This document shows, piece by piece, positions 9,654 to 19,835 of a DNA stretch of 64,000 bases. The notes below the pieces were generated by a model, which was not told where the DNA came from, made no database searches, and worked only from the letters and a program-made list of their open reading frames with translations. Position 1 is the stretch's first letter; each line of letters starts with the position of its first letter. The position numbers were made by a program, and so were the translations under genes. This DNA is from DASPSM01 sp963800135 (GTDB taxonomy: Bacteria > Planctomycetota > Planctomycetia > Planctomycetales > Planctomycetaceae): NCBI GenBank assembly GCA_963800135.1, contig CAWCZR010000011.1, positions 62,001-126,000 of the forward strand, given 5' to 3'.

Positions 9654-10463
9654 ATGAAATCTTTCCGCCTTCCCTCGCTGTGCGTCGCGCTTGCCGCGCT
9701 CTGCTTGTCCACCGCGGCCCGCGCCGACGAACCGGTGAAGCCGTTGCACGCGCTGCTGGTGCTGGGCGGCTGCTGCCACGACTACGCGCATCAAAAGGAC
9801 ATCCTCACCAAGGGCATCAGCGAGCGGGCCAAAGTCGAGTTCGTGGTGGCCTACGATCCGAGCACAACGACCAAGCACCTCAATCCGGTCTATGAAAATC
9901 CGGACTGGGCCTCCGGCTTCGACGTCGTCATCCACGATGAGTGCACGTCCGATGTGAAAGACCTGGCGATGATCGACCGCATCCTGGCGCCGCATCGCCA
10001 CGGATTGCCGGGCGTCGTCCTGCATTGCGGCATGCACTGCTACCGCAGCGAAGGCTGGCCCAAGGCGATCATTCCCTGGTTCGAATTCACCGGCCTGCAG
10101 ACGACCGCGCACGCCGCCCAAGAGCCGATCGTCATCACCTTCCTCCCCACCGACAGCCCCATCACGCACGGACTGGCGAACTGGACCACGATTCACGAGG
10201 AACTCTACAACAACTACGCCGGCAAACTGCTCGACACGGCCACCCCGCTGGCCCGCGGCAAGCAAACGGTCCGCGACCGCCGCCAGCGTAAAATCACGTC
10301 CGACAACGTCCTCGTCTGGACCAACAACTACCACGGCACCAAGGTCTTCGCGACGACGCTGGGACACAACAACGAAACCGTCTCCGACCCCCGCTACCTC
10401 GACCTGGTCACCCGCGGCCTGCTCTGGTCCTGCGGCAAGCTGAATCCGCAGTATTTGAAATGA
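9654..10463 (+). CDS. secreted ThuA-like domain protein
   Basis: A 269-residue ThuA-like (trehalose-utilisation family, class I glutamine-amidotransferase-like fold) protein. An N-terminal signal peptide (hydrophobic residues about 8-22, cleavage near ARA-DE) exports it. The domain starts at ALLVLGGCCHDYAHQKDIL and shows the family's HxCT/GVVLHCGMHCY and TDSPITHGL segments, ending with a typical DLVTRGLLWSCGKL. In Planctomycetes many such proteins occur beside sugar dehydrogenases and DUF1080 proteins; here no such neighbour is adjacent. The enzymatic role is not established for the family. Two copies of a hairpin repeat follow the gene. Confidence 0.9.
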   Translation: MKSFRLPSLCVALAALCLSTAARADEPVKPLHALLVLGGCCHDYAHQKDILTKGISERAKVEFVVAYDPSTTTKHLNPVYENPDWASGFDVVIHDECTSDVKDLAMIDRILAPHRHGLPGVVLHCGMHCYRSEGWPKAIIPWFEFTGLQTTAHAAQEPIVITFLPTDSPITHGLANWTTIHEELYNNYAGKLLDTATPLARGKQTVRDRRQRKITSDNVLVWTNNYHGTKVFATTLGHNNETVSDPRYLDLVTRGLLWSCGKLNPQYLK

Positions 10464-10476
10464 CCGGCTCCGAGTG

Positions 10477-10647
10477 ACCGGTCTCTTTCGCTTACGCCAA
10501 AACAGACCGGACCGGATTTTGACCCGGTCTTCACGGTCCCAATTCCAGTGGAAGTGTCCGGACCGGATTCAGACTTCGTCGTAACTTCAATCGAAATTGT
10601 TGCTTAACTCCGGTCTCTTTCGCTCGTTCAGAAACAGACCGGACCGG
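10477..10647. repeat. duplicated hairpin element in a 376-bp intergenic region
   Basis: Two near-identical ~38-bp copies (10477-10515 and 10610-10647) each contain CCGGTCT and AGACCGG arms separated by 18-20 bases, so each RNA copy could fold into a hairpin. A third partial copy (TCCGGACCGGATTC) lies at 10557-10569. The first copy begins 14 bp after the ThuA stop and could serve as its terminator, though no T-tract follows directly. The rest of 10464-10839 shows no gene. Confidence 0.65.
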
Positions 10648-10839
10648 ACCGCGGGGCGCAAAGCCACAAGGGTCAAACCCTCTCGAGTCATTCGCGCTTG
10701 CAACAAGAACGGATCAAGCCAGCCTACCAAGCCGATGGCTGCGGCGAGAAGTCCCTGTTTCTACGGGCGCAGAAACAACCTGCAAGATCGCGTTTCGGCC
10801 GCCTCTATCGAGGATGCCCGTTGGGACAGTCGATTCCGG

Positions 10840-13800
10840 TCAACGTGCCTCGGTCTGGGGTTGGTCCGTCGTGCGGATGAGCGTCAGGTCGACCTCGTGT
10901 TCGGGACCGTAGCGGCCATTTTGCGTCGGCTTCACCTCGACCGACTGGCTGACGGGCAGGAAGCGCGGGAAAGACACCGACAATTGATATTTCCCCGGCT
11001 TGCCGGAGAACGAGGTGCGCCCGAATTGGGACGAGTGAACTGGGATGTCCCCCTTCGGGCTGGTCAACCGGATGCGGCACCCGGGGAGGGGTAGCCCGTC
11101 GGCGGTGAACGGGCAGACGTGCAGAAAGCCCCGCGGTCGGCGTGGCAACGTCGGCGTGTCGGGAATGGCGATCGTCTGCTTCGCTCCCGCGACTACCGTG
11201 AATTCAGCCAGCTTGTCGGCATCGATCACTCCTTGTTGCGTCAGGTAGTAGTCGCCGGCTGGCAGGCACCCAAATTCAAACCGCCTGTCTGGCGTCAGGT
11301 CTGCTGAGGCAAACAGGCGATTGTCCTTGCTGCGCAATGTGACGTAACTGCCGCGAGTTTCATCTGACAGTTTGAGCGTGCCGTTGGTCGCCCCGGTGCC
11401 CTTGGGCACTTCGATCGCGATCGATTGATCCTTTGTGATCTCGATCTGTTGCCGGATGCCCAGCTTCTTGGGTCGATTAAGAGTCAGGCGGTACTTGCCG
11501 ACCGGTACATCTCGAAAGACGAACGGTTCGTTTTTGCCCTGAGGCGGCTCCGCATCGTGGGACGACCCGTTATGAAACCATACGGGATCGTCGGGCGAGA
11601 GGAGAAGAAATTCGCCCTGTGAGTTATCCTCCCTACCGGACACCTGCACGCGCAGCGTTACCGTCGTCAGGTCGATGGTGCCAAAGGCATCGTTCGACGT
11701 TTGGACGACGAGCGATTTGACGGGCACAGTCTGCTGACGGCGCCCGGTGCCCGTCATGTAGTAGAGCGTCCACTCGCCGGGCGGGACGCCGCGAAAGACG
11801 AAATTACCTGCGTCGTCGGTCATTGTGGCGGCCTCGAAGATGCCGTTGTTGGGTTCGTCGGCGAGGAGCACGCGGGTGTTGACCACCGGTTTGCCGTTCA
11901 CGAGTAGGCGGCCGGTGACTTTCTTGATTCCGCCGAAGTCGACGCGGAGCGACTTGCCAGGAGCGGGACGGACCGCCTGCCGGATGACACCCTCCGCGGT
12001 CCAGCCGTCGTGTCGAATGATGTAGACCAGGCGGTCGGGCAGGTGGGAGATTTCATATTCCCCCGCCTCGTCCGAGATGGCCGTCGCGAATTCTCCGGTT
12101 CCTCGAGAGTCGTTGAATTGTCGATCGAGAAACTGCAGCCGCACGCCCGGGGCCGGGCGCCCGGATTGATTGTAAACGCGGCCGTGGATCGTGCCCCCGC
12201 GCTTCATCGTGATCGTGAGCGACGGGGTCGCGGCGTCCGCTTTGAGTTCGATGTCCTTCACCTCGGCAAAGGAATAATCGGGGTGCAGTACACGGATCGT
12301 CTCCGTGCCGGGGCTGAGGTTCTCGAAGCGAAAACGGCCGTCAGTTGTTTGAGGGTTGGCGCCGGGAAGCACTTTGGCTGCCGAAGCAGGCAGCGGGCGG
12401 CCGAAGGTGGAACGGGCAAGGACCGTAGCGCCATTGATCGGGCGTCCGGCTTCGTCCACCACCGTGCCCGACAGGCTCAGCCCTTTCGCGAGCGTGACGC
12501 GAACTTCCCGCTTGGGATCGACCGCGGTGTTGGCCGGCGCGCTCTTGGTGATCGCATATCCGTCGGCCGACGCCTCGACGACGTAAATTCCCGGCCCGGA
12601 GATTTCGACGGCAAAGGCGCCCTGCGGATCCGACACGCTGTGCCAGCTGTCATCCACCCAGTAGGTTCCTCCACCCAGAGCTTTCGTTTTCGTGATCCGG
12701 ACGCGGATGTTGGCGAGCGGTTTGTCGGGCTTTCCCGCCAGCACCCGCCCTTTGAGCAGCACCGGCTCGCGGGCCGTGACCTCCAGGACAACATCGTTTG
12801 TCCCGGTGGCGACGGCCGGGATTCGTTTCATTTCATATTCGCGGGAGTTGATCGTCAGGTCGTAGCGGCCGTCGGGGATCGGGCCGATCCTGAAGGTCGT
12901 ATCGTTCGGCTGGACATACTGCATCGAATTTTCGAAACGTCTGCCGGTCCCATTGGCACTGATCCAAAAACCCTGCTGCTTGGGCCGGTTCCCTTTGAAA
13001 TGGATGCGACCGGAGATGGTGCCCGTCTTTCCGGGCGAGGGGAAGTTCGTTTTGATGGCGAGCGGTTCCTTGCGGTCGAAGAGATCGACGTCGCTCATCA
13101 CGGGGGAGTTTTCCCAACTATTAGGGCCGCGGGGAATCGAGATGCTGAGCTTGTAGGCCCCGGGCCCGATGTGCGGCAGCGTGAAGGAACCATCCGCGCG
13201 AATCGGGAGGCCCGACGGCGAAGACATATAGTCCCACCAACTGGGCAGAGCTTGGATGGTGCTGCCCACCGGGGGCTTGCCGTCACTGCAGGTCACCCTT
13301 CCCTCGACCGCGTTGCCTTTGGTCAGCGTGATTTCCCGCTCGACGATCTGTCTGGGGTCGTCGAGCTTGATATCGAGGGATCCGAGGGCGTAGTCCTCGT
13401 GGTGAAAAGCGAATCGAACGACCTGCGGCGAGGGGGCCATGCCGCCCACCGTGGCTGTTCCATCCTTTGCCGTCGAGTGCCATTTGCCGTCGTATCGCCC
13501 TGGTTTGTAGATCGACACCTTGGCGACCGGATGCCCCTCTTCGTCGACGACCTTCAGCTTGAGCTGACACCCCGGCTTGAGGACAAAGTTCCGCGTCACC
13601 GTGTGCGGCGGATCGAGGGGAATTTCAGAGACGCTCGTCCTCGTAGTCCGAGAGATTGATGCAGCGATTGCTGAAGATGCTCAGACGGTATGCGCCGGCA
13701 TCGGGCACTCGGTCGAACGCATACGAGCCGTCCGGCTTGGTCTTCGCCATGTAGACCCGGCCGCCCTGCTTCGGATACATCTGCAGCTCCGCATCAGTCA

Positions 13801-14050
13801 CGGGCGCGCCTTTCTCGTCCGTGATTCGCCCGGTGAGCGAGCTGGGCAGCAAGGGAGGCCGCGGTCGTCTCGCCCTGGGCTGCGGCTTTGGCTTCGCTTT
13901 TGCGGCCGCGGGCGGAGTGGCGGCAGGTGGATCGGCGGCTGTCGCGAGATCGCGGTGAGACAGCGGCGCCAGCGCGAGCAGGCCGGCGCAAACGAAACTG
14001 GCGCGGGCAAACACAGCACGCCACGAAAACGCGGATCGCGACGAGAGCAT
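10840..14050 (-). CDS. large secreted carboxypeptidase-regulatory-like repeat protein (one frameshift)
   Basis: The reading frame starts at 14050 (AGGAGA 7 bp upstream) with a signal peptide (residues about 10-40) and an Ala/Pro/Lys-rich linker, then breaks at 13627 by one extra base and continues to 10840, about 1,060 residues in all. Removing base 13627 joins DYEDERL directly to EIPLDPPHTVTRNF with no loss, so the two parts are one gene. It consists of repeated beta-sandwich modules of the carboxypeptidase regulatory-like/CnaB-like type. Typical openings include LTGRITDEKGAPV, VEGRVTCSDGKPP, ISGRIHFKGNRP, LKGRVLAGKPDKP, LSGTVVDEAGRPI, IHGRVYNQSGRPA and VTGRLLVNGKPV. No catalytic domain is visible. 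It probably acts as an extracellular structural or adhesive protein. The downstream end of a possible three-gene minus-strand unit. Confidence 0.82.
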
Positions 14051-14152
14051 GGGCAGTCTCCTGATAGACGGCCAAACGCTTTCGCACGATTATACTGCGG
14101 CTGCCCGTCCTCCACGTGCCTGCACAGTAAAGAACGCGACTCGAGTCGCGAG

Positions 14153-14603
14153 CTAGTGGTTCTTAGGAGCCGGATTCTTCAGGTATTGGGCAATTGGGAT
14201 TGAGTGATAGTACCAGGTGAGCGGCTCGCTCTTGCCGTCAAGGGTGCGAGTCCTCAACTGGATCTCGGCGCATGGCCCATTCGCGTTTCAAGTGAAGATC
14301 CACTCGACGGTTTCCCTCCACGTTTCTCACAGCCAGCGGGATCGAGAGATCCACGAAACGCGTCCCGGATTCGCCCGGGATCACTAACTCCACGCCGGTG
14401 AGAGGCTTCAATCGTCCCTCGTCGGCAATCGTCAGATTGACCGTCACCCGGCCCGTGCCGTGCTCGACACACGAGACGTCGTAGGCGAGTTTGAGTTGCT
14501 CTTTCGTTTGCCCCAGCTGAAAGCCCATCCCGCGGGCTGGAGCGGCTACGAACAGTCCGAAAGCAAATACGAAGACGGCCAAACTCAACCTGCGCGAGGG
14601 CAT
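14153..14603 (-). CDS. small secreted protein of unknown function (one frameshift)
   Basis: I do not recognise a family. The ATG at 14603 has GGAG upstream and a signal peptide (residues about 5-24, ending PARG). As given, the frame stops at 14238, but deleting base 14270 restores a longer C-terminus that runs from AEIQLRTRTLDGKSEPL to a stop at 14153. The restored part has the same style and codon use as the rest. The corrected protein has about 149 residues and looks beta-rich (RVTVNLTIADEG, GVELVIPGESG). It lies between the CocE-type hydrolase (156 bp upstream) and the repeat protein gene (102 bp downstream). Confidence 0.65.
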
Positions 14604-14759
14604 AGCGACGCTCCTTCACCGAGTGACGAGCACCCGATTATAGACGCGCCCCTTTAGACGTACCCAGTCCGGGATTGGTTCCGCGCGCAGCGTCTGGCGC
14701 AACCGTTCCCAGTCCCCTCCCCTGGGCTCGGTGATGTGGCGGGGGGAGCCGTTCGCGCG

Positions 14760-16713
14760 TCAGCTCCCCAGGTGGGCCGGCACGACGAGCACGCTGATAT
14801 GCGAGGGCTGCTCGGACGTGTGGTAGAGTCGCTCGGTCGCCTTCTTGTACTGCGATTCCTTCGCCGTGTAGATATCGGTGAAGATCTGCGGGTTGCGATC
14901 GATCACCGGAAACCAGCTCGATTGCACCTGGATCATCAGCCGGTGGCCGGCGCGGAACGTGTGCAGCACGTCGTTGAGCGCGAACTTCACCGGCGTCGGC
15001 TTGTTCGGCTCGAAGGCCTGCGGTTTTTCGTAGCTGTCGCGGAACTTGCCGCGCATCACTTCGGCACGCAGCAGTTGCTCGTAGCCGCCCATGCTGGCTC
15101 GCGTCGGGTTCGGATCTGGGTTGGGGTAGTCGTCGGGATAGACGTCGATCAGCTTGACCACGTAGTCGGAGTCCGTTCCTGACGTCGAAACGATCAGGTT
15201 CGCCTGAACCGGGCCGGCGATGGTCAGATCTTCTTCAAGCACGGGCGTCTTGTAGGTCAGCACGTCGCTGCGGCGCGAGGCGAATCGCTGGTCGGCCGTC
15301 ATGTAGTCGCGGGCGATCGTGTTGGTGATCCGATCGATGTAGGGCACCGGATGGGCCGGGTCGCTCACGTATTCGTCGGACTCTTTGTCGGTGTTGTGCG
15401 GGCCGGCGGCCGGCGCCTTCTCCGTGAGCTTGCCCCCCTCCTGGAAGTAGAAGGACTTGGGCTTCACGCCCTTGGGCGGCCAGGTCGCGTAACTCCGCCA
15501 CACGTTCGTCCCCGTCTCGAAGACGTAGGCTTCCGTCTTGTCCGGCTTGCCCTTGCCTTTGAGGTAGTACTCAAAGAAGGGGAATTCGATGTGCTCGGCG
15601 TAGTATTCGGCCGTTTTATCGTTGAAGTTCACGTCGCCCAGCTTATTGCCTTCGCCGCGGGCCCAGCCGCCGTGAATCCACGGACCCATCACGAGCCGAT
15701 TGACGGTCTCGGGCGATTGGCGCTCGATACTCTCATAGACCTGGATCGCTCCCCACAGATCTTCGCAGTCATACCAGCCGCCGACGGTGAGAACGGCCGG
15801 CTTGACGTGCTTGAGGTGCGGAAGAATCGTACGGGCCTTCCACCAATCGTCGTAGTTGGGGTGCTCGACGATGTCCTTCAGGAAGCCGGTGCCGCCACGG
15901 GCTTGCCGTTCGGCAATCGTGTCGAGTCGGCCGAGCGTGAGGTAGTGGTTGTAGACGTCGGGCCGACTGCTTTCGCGGCGCATGCCCCCCATTCGGCCGC
16001 CGCCCCGGTTGGCGGCTGCTCCGCGTTGCGGCCGATCGAAGAACTCGAGGAAGTTGATGCTGTCGGCCAGGATGAACGCGCCGTTGTGATGGTAGTCGTC
16101 GCCGACGAACCAGTCGGTGACGGGCGCCTGCGGCGAGACGGCTTTGAGCGCGGGGTGCGCGTCGACCAGACCGCACGACGAATAGAAGCCGGGATACGAG
16201 ATGCCCATCAGGCCGACGTTGCCGTTGTTGTTGGGCACGTGCTTGATGAGCCAATCGATCGTGTCGTAGGTGTCGCTCGACTCGTCGATCTCTTTGTCTT
16301 TCTTGTTGGGAATGTACGGGCGGATGTTGACGAACTTGCCCTCGGACATGTGGCAGCCGCGCACGTCCTGAAAGACGAAGATGTAACCCGACTTGTCGTA
16401 GTGCGACGATTGGCCGAGCCGCGAGCGGTACTGATCCTCGCCGTACGGCCGCACACTATAGGGCGTCCGCGTCATCAGCATCGGATACTTTTGCGACTGG
16501 TCCTTGGGGACGTAGACGGCGGTGAAGAGCTTGACGCCGTCGCGCATCGGGATCTTGTATTCGTACTTGGTGTAGCGCGCCTTGGTCGCGGCGACCTGGG
16601 CCGGATCGACGGCCGGTGCCTGGGCGAGGGCGACCGTTTGACACAGCGCCGGCCACGAGCAGGGCAGCCAGCACGGCAGACCGAGAGACGAAAAACCGCC
16701 GAATCGGAGTCAT
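14760..16713 (-). CDS. secreted CocE/NonD-type alpha/beta hydrolase (X-Pro dipeptidyl-peptidase S15 family, one frameshift)
   Basis: A roughly 650-residue hydrolase. The signal peptide starts at 16713 (MTPIRRFFVSRSAVLAALL) and the rest is in another frame. Removing base 16647 joins LLVAG to LCQTVALAQAPAVDPAQVAA, giving a normal signal peptide and linker. The S15 fold shows the nucleophile elbow GISYPG, the Asp region GGWYDCEDLWG, and the catalytic His in GPWIHGGWARG. The C-terminal X-Pro-peptidase jelly-roll domain covers the last 200 or so residues. Relatives cleave esters or amides (for example cocaine esterase, glutaryl-7-ACA acylase), and the substrate here cannot be told. It is divergent from the BNR-repeat gene. 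Confidence 0.88.
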
Positions 16714-16884
16714 TTTGGGCTCTTTGGCAAGTGCGTCACGGTTGTGGGACTGACGTCGACGATGAGCCCTCGAATATAACAAAGATCGTGGGCGTGAAGG
16801 GCACTTCTGCGCATAAAGAGGCGTTCACGTAGAGGCGGTCGGCAGCCATGAGCCCAGGCCGTTTGCAGCCGACGAGGGAGTGGA

Positions 16885-17913
16885 ATGAGAGTTTGTTTTC
16901 TCGTCAAGTTGCTGATCGCGAGCGTCCGGCTGATGACGGGTGCGTCGGCCGCTCACGCGCAGTGGCAGACACAAGCGATCAAGACGACGGCCAACTTCCG
17001 CGGACTGTCGGCCGTGAGCGCCCGGGTGGCCTGGGTCAGCGGCACCAAGGGCACGTACGGCCGCACGACCGACGGCGGTCACACGTGGTCTGTCAGCGTC
17101 GTACCCGGTGCCGACAAGCTCGATTTTCGCGACGTCGAAGCGTTCAACGCGGCGACCGCGTACCTGTTGAGTGCCGGACCGGGAACGGACTCGCGGATCT
17201 ACAAGACGACCGACGGCGGCCGCACGTGGAACCGGCAGTTTCAGAGCTCCGATCGCCAGGCGTTCTTCGACGCGCTGGCCTTCTGGGACGAGCAGCACGG
17301 CCTGGCACTCAGCGATCCGGTGCAGGGGCGGTTTCCGCTCCTCGCCACCGAGGACGGCGGAGCGCATTGGACGCCGCTCGCAGCCGCGGATCTGCCCCCA
17401 GCCCTGCCGAACGAAGGGGCCTTCGCGGCCAGCGGCACGTGCCTGGTCACGCACGGTCCGCACGACGTGTGGTTCGGCACGGGCGGAGCCAAAGCCGCGC
17501 GCGTGTTTCATTCCGCGGATCGCGGCCAGCATTGGACCGTGAGCGAGACGCCCATTCCTGCCGGCGTTGCGTCGGCCGGCATCTTTTCGATCGCCTTTCG
17601 CGACCGCGAACACGGCCTGATCGTCGGCGGCGACTACGCCAAACCGAATCAGCCGGGAGCGAACGCGGCCCGCACAGCCGACGGCGGCCGCACGTGGACG
17701 CCGCTCGGCCAGCCGTTCGCGTATCGTTCGGGGGTGGCCTGGGCGCGCGATCGCTGGATCGCCGTCGGGACGTCCGGTTCGAGCGCTTCTCGGGATGACG
17801 GTGCGACTTGGCAGCCGCTCGATCGGCAAAACGATAACACGGTCAGCTTCACGCCGGATGGCACGGGCTGGACCGCAGGCCCGCGCGGTCGAGTTGCGAA
17901 GTTCATCAACTAG
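16885..17913 (+). CDS. secreted BNR/Asp-box repeat protein (sialidase/Ycf48-like propeller)
   Basis: A 342-residue exported protein with an N-terminal signal peptide (cleavage near AHAQ). At least five Asp-box-like motifs of the form TTDGGxTW are visible: RTTDGGHTW, KTTDGGRTW, ATEDGGAHW, HSADRGQHW, RTADGGRTW and SRDDGATW. They mark successive blades of a beta-propeller like those in sialidases and the photosystem II assembly factor Ycf48. The sialidase active-site arginines are not evident, so enzymatic activity is doubtful. Such proteins are frequently annotated as oxidoreductases without evidence. It is divergent from the hydrolase gene and followed by the lipase gene. Confidence 0.85.
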   Translation: MRVCFLVKLLIASVRLMTGASAAHAQWQTQAIKTTANFRGLSAVSARVAWVSGTKGTYGRTTDGGHTWSVSVVPGADKLDFRDVEAFNAATAYLLSAGPGTDSRIYKTTDGGRTWNRQFQSSDRQAFFDALAFWDEQHGLALSDPVQGRFPLLATEDGGAHWTPLAAADLPPALPNEGAFAASGTCLVTHGPHDVWFGTGGAKAARVFHSADRGQHWTVSETPIPAGVASAGIFSIAFRDREHGLIVGGDYAKPNQPGANAARTADGGRTWTPLGQPFAYRSGVAWARDRWIAVGTSGSSASRDDGATWQPLDRQNDNTVSFTPDGTGWTAGPRGRVAKFIN

Positions 17914-18046
17914 TCTAGAGGTCAATAAGCGGGGGTCGCGCGGTCGCGTTCTCCTGTCGCCCGGCTTGTAATCTTTGCGACGCAGAGCCCTCGCGTGAGC
18001 GAGGGATCTTCGAGCGAGTCGAATCTCCGAACAGTCTCACGGTTCT

Positions 18047-18874
18047 ATGCCGCACACCATCCTCCTCGCGCACGGCGTTTTGGGATTTGGCGCCGACCTC
18101 AAGGTGCGGCTGCCGGCGCAGTACTTTAACGGCGTGGCCGCGCATCTCGAGGGGCAGGGGCACCGGGTTTTCGCGCCGAGCGTCGATCCGATCGGCAGCA
18201 TTGCCCGGCGTCGCCGGCAACTGGCGGAGCGGATCCTCGAAGTGCCACTGGAGCCGGGCGAGAAACTGCACGTGATCGCGTACAGCATGGGCGGTCTCGA
18301 CGCGCGGCACGCGCTCTCGAGGATCACCGAGGAGGGCCTTTCCGAGCGGGTCGCCGCGCGGGTGGCGACGCTGGTGACCATAGGCACGCCGCACCGCGGC
18401 TCGCCGGTGGCCGACGCCATCGCCAATCCGAGCCTCCCCCTGTTCCAGAAAATCCCGCCCCTGTTGCGGGAGGCGTTTCGTGACGCGGCGCCGGCGCTTC
18501 GCGATTTGACGACCGAGGCCGCCGCGCGCTTCGATCGGGAGACGCCCGACGTCCCCGGCGTGCGCTATATCGAAGTGGCGGGCAACGCCTTTCAAGCGGG
18601 CAAAGGACCGTTTGTGTTCCAACTGGCCGCGGCCATCGGCGGGATCAAAAACGATGTCAACGACGGCGTTGTCACGCGCGCATCGGCCCTGCGCGATGTC
18701 ACCGGTCACGAGCACCTCGACGATTGGCCGGTCGACCACGCCGGCGCCATCGGCTGGAGCTTTCCGTCGCTGCTCCTCTTCAATGCCCGGCACTTCCCGG
18801 TGAAGTTTCGGCTTCCGTGGCTGCCGGCTCCCGCGCATCTGGAGCGGTACGACGAAATCGTCGCCAGGCTCTGA
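18047..18874 (+). CDS. lipase-like alpha/beta hydrolase
   Basis: A 275-residue cytoplasmic-looking protein (no signal peptide) with features of the triacylglycerol lipase family: the oxyanion-hole start ILLAHGVLGFG at residues 4-14, the nucleophile motif AYSMGG (an A-x-S-x-G variant of GxSxG) near residue 83, the TIGTPHRGSP segment common in true lipases, and a C-terminal DHAG that may hold the catalytic His. The substrate is unknown. Start at the ATG at 18047; no strong ribosome binding site is visible. It precedes the TetR/ABC exporter cassette by over 200 bp and has its own transcription context. Confidence 0.85.
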   Translation: MPHTILLAHGVLGFGADLKVRLPAQYFNGVAAHLEGQGHRVFAPSVDPIGSIARRRRQLAERILEVPLEPGEKLHVIAYSMGGLDARHALSRITEEGLSERVAARVATLVTIGTPHRGSPVADAIANPSLPLFQKIPPLLREAFRDAAPALRDLTTEAAARFDRETPDVPGVRYIEVAGNAFQAGKGPFVFQLAAAIGGIKNDVNDGVVTRASALRDVTGHEHLDDWPVDHAGAIGWSFPSLLLFNARHFPVKFRLPWLPAPAHLERYDEIVARL

Positions 18875-19051
18875 GATCGACGCAGCGGAGGAAAAAGTCC
18901 CCACGTAACCAGTTCGAACGCAGAAGTCAGGCCGCTTCTAAGTCGCGTGCTGGATTGGGTTAAAGGCGCGGCCGAGCCCGGGCCGAGGCTCAAAATAGCC
19001 CCGCGAAGCGGCCGCAGAACCCGGCCAAAATCCGCCAAAAACGAGAATCCC

Positions 19052-19081
19052 TTGACCGGTTCCGGTCGATGTTAATACAAT
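19052..19081 (+). promoter_or_regulatory. sigma70-type promoter with overlapping palindrome for the TetR/ABC exporter cassette
   Basis: TTGACC (19052-19057) and TACAAT (19076-19081) are separated by 18 bp, each one base away from consensus. A perfect 6-2-6 palindrome GACCGGTTCCGGTC (19054-19067) overlaps the -35 box and spacer. That is a classic place for a repressor, so I infer it is the operator of the TetR protein encoded directly downstream. Confidence 0.6.
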
Positions 19082-19147
19082 CGTTTCATACAAATGGATG
19101 ATGCGACTGTTTCAGGCGATCGTTCAGAAAGCCCGCGACGAACACGG

Positions 19148-19831
19148 ATGGCACACCGGATGACCATGAAAACCAACGACGACACCGAATATCGACTGCT
19201 GCAAGCGGCCGGCGAGCTGTTTGCGGAAAAAGGCTTTGACGGCGCCAGCGTCCGCGAGATCTGCCAGCGGGCAGGCGCCGGCAACGTGGCGGCCGTCAAC
19301 TATTACTTTCGCGATAAGGAACGGCTCTACATCGAGGCGGTGAAATCGGCCTGCTCGCGGGGGGACGAGGGCTTTCCGTATCCCGATTGGCCGGCCGGCA
19401 CCGAGCCGCGGCAAAAGCTCATCGACTTCATCCGTGTCCTCACGGACCGCATGTTCGGCAACAGCACGCCGTGGGCCCGCCGATTGTTCTTGCGCGAATT
19501 GTCCCATCCGACCGAGGCTTGCACCGAATTCGTGCAGAAGATCGTGCGGCCGAACGCCGAGCTGTTGGGCAGCATCCTCACCGAGCTGTTGCCGAAAGTG
19601 CCGCAGCGGAAGCGGAGCCTGATCGCGTTCAGCATCGTCGGGCAGTGTTTCTTCCATCGCTTCGCGCAGCCGATCGTCACTCAGCTCGTGGGCGAAGAAG
19701 AAGCCCGCAATTACGACACGGCGCTCTTGGCCGAACATATTGCCGACTTCAGTCTGGCGGCGCTGGGCCTGGAACCGGGCAAGAAAAGCCGGCCGCTGCG
19801 ATCGCGCTCATCTTCGCGGACGCGGGAGTAA
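19148..19831 (+). CDS. TetR family repressor, CecR/YbiH-like
   Basis: The N-terminal helix-turn-helix is clear (LLQAAGELFAEKGFDGASVREIC, then AAVNYYFRDKERLY), and the C-terminal region resembles the DUF1956 ligand domain of CecR (YbiH). In Escherichia coli CecR sits beside and controls an HlyD plus ABC exporter set, the same gene arrangement as here. Start uncertain: in-frame ATGs exist at 19094, 19148, 19160 and 19166. With the predicted transcription start near 19088, 19094 would be nearly leaderless. It ends 4 bp before the GTG of the first permease gene, so all five genes form one operon that this protein probably represses. Confidence 0.9.
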   Translation: MAHRMTMKTNDDTEYRLLQAAGELFAEKGFDGASVREICQRAGAGNVAAVNYYFRDKERLYIEAVKSACSRGDEGFPYPDWPAGTEPRQKLIDFIRVLTDRMFGNSTPWARRLFLRELSHPTEACTEFVQKIVRPNAELLGSILTELLPKVPQRKRSLIAFSIVGQCFFHRFAQPIVTQLVGEEEARNYDTALLAEHIADFSLAALGLEPGKKSRPLRSRSSSRTRE

Positions 19832-19835
19832 CGAC

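Noticed and set aside
12010..13659. A 549-codon open frame on the plus strand opposite the repeat protein gene
   Set aside because: No domain, no ribosome binding site, and full overlap with the recognisable minus-strand repeats. Similar long antisense frames at 2117-3592, 8063-9427, 15351-16832, 25517-27283 and 56412-58139 were rejected for the same reason.
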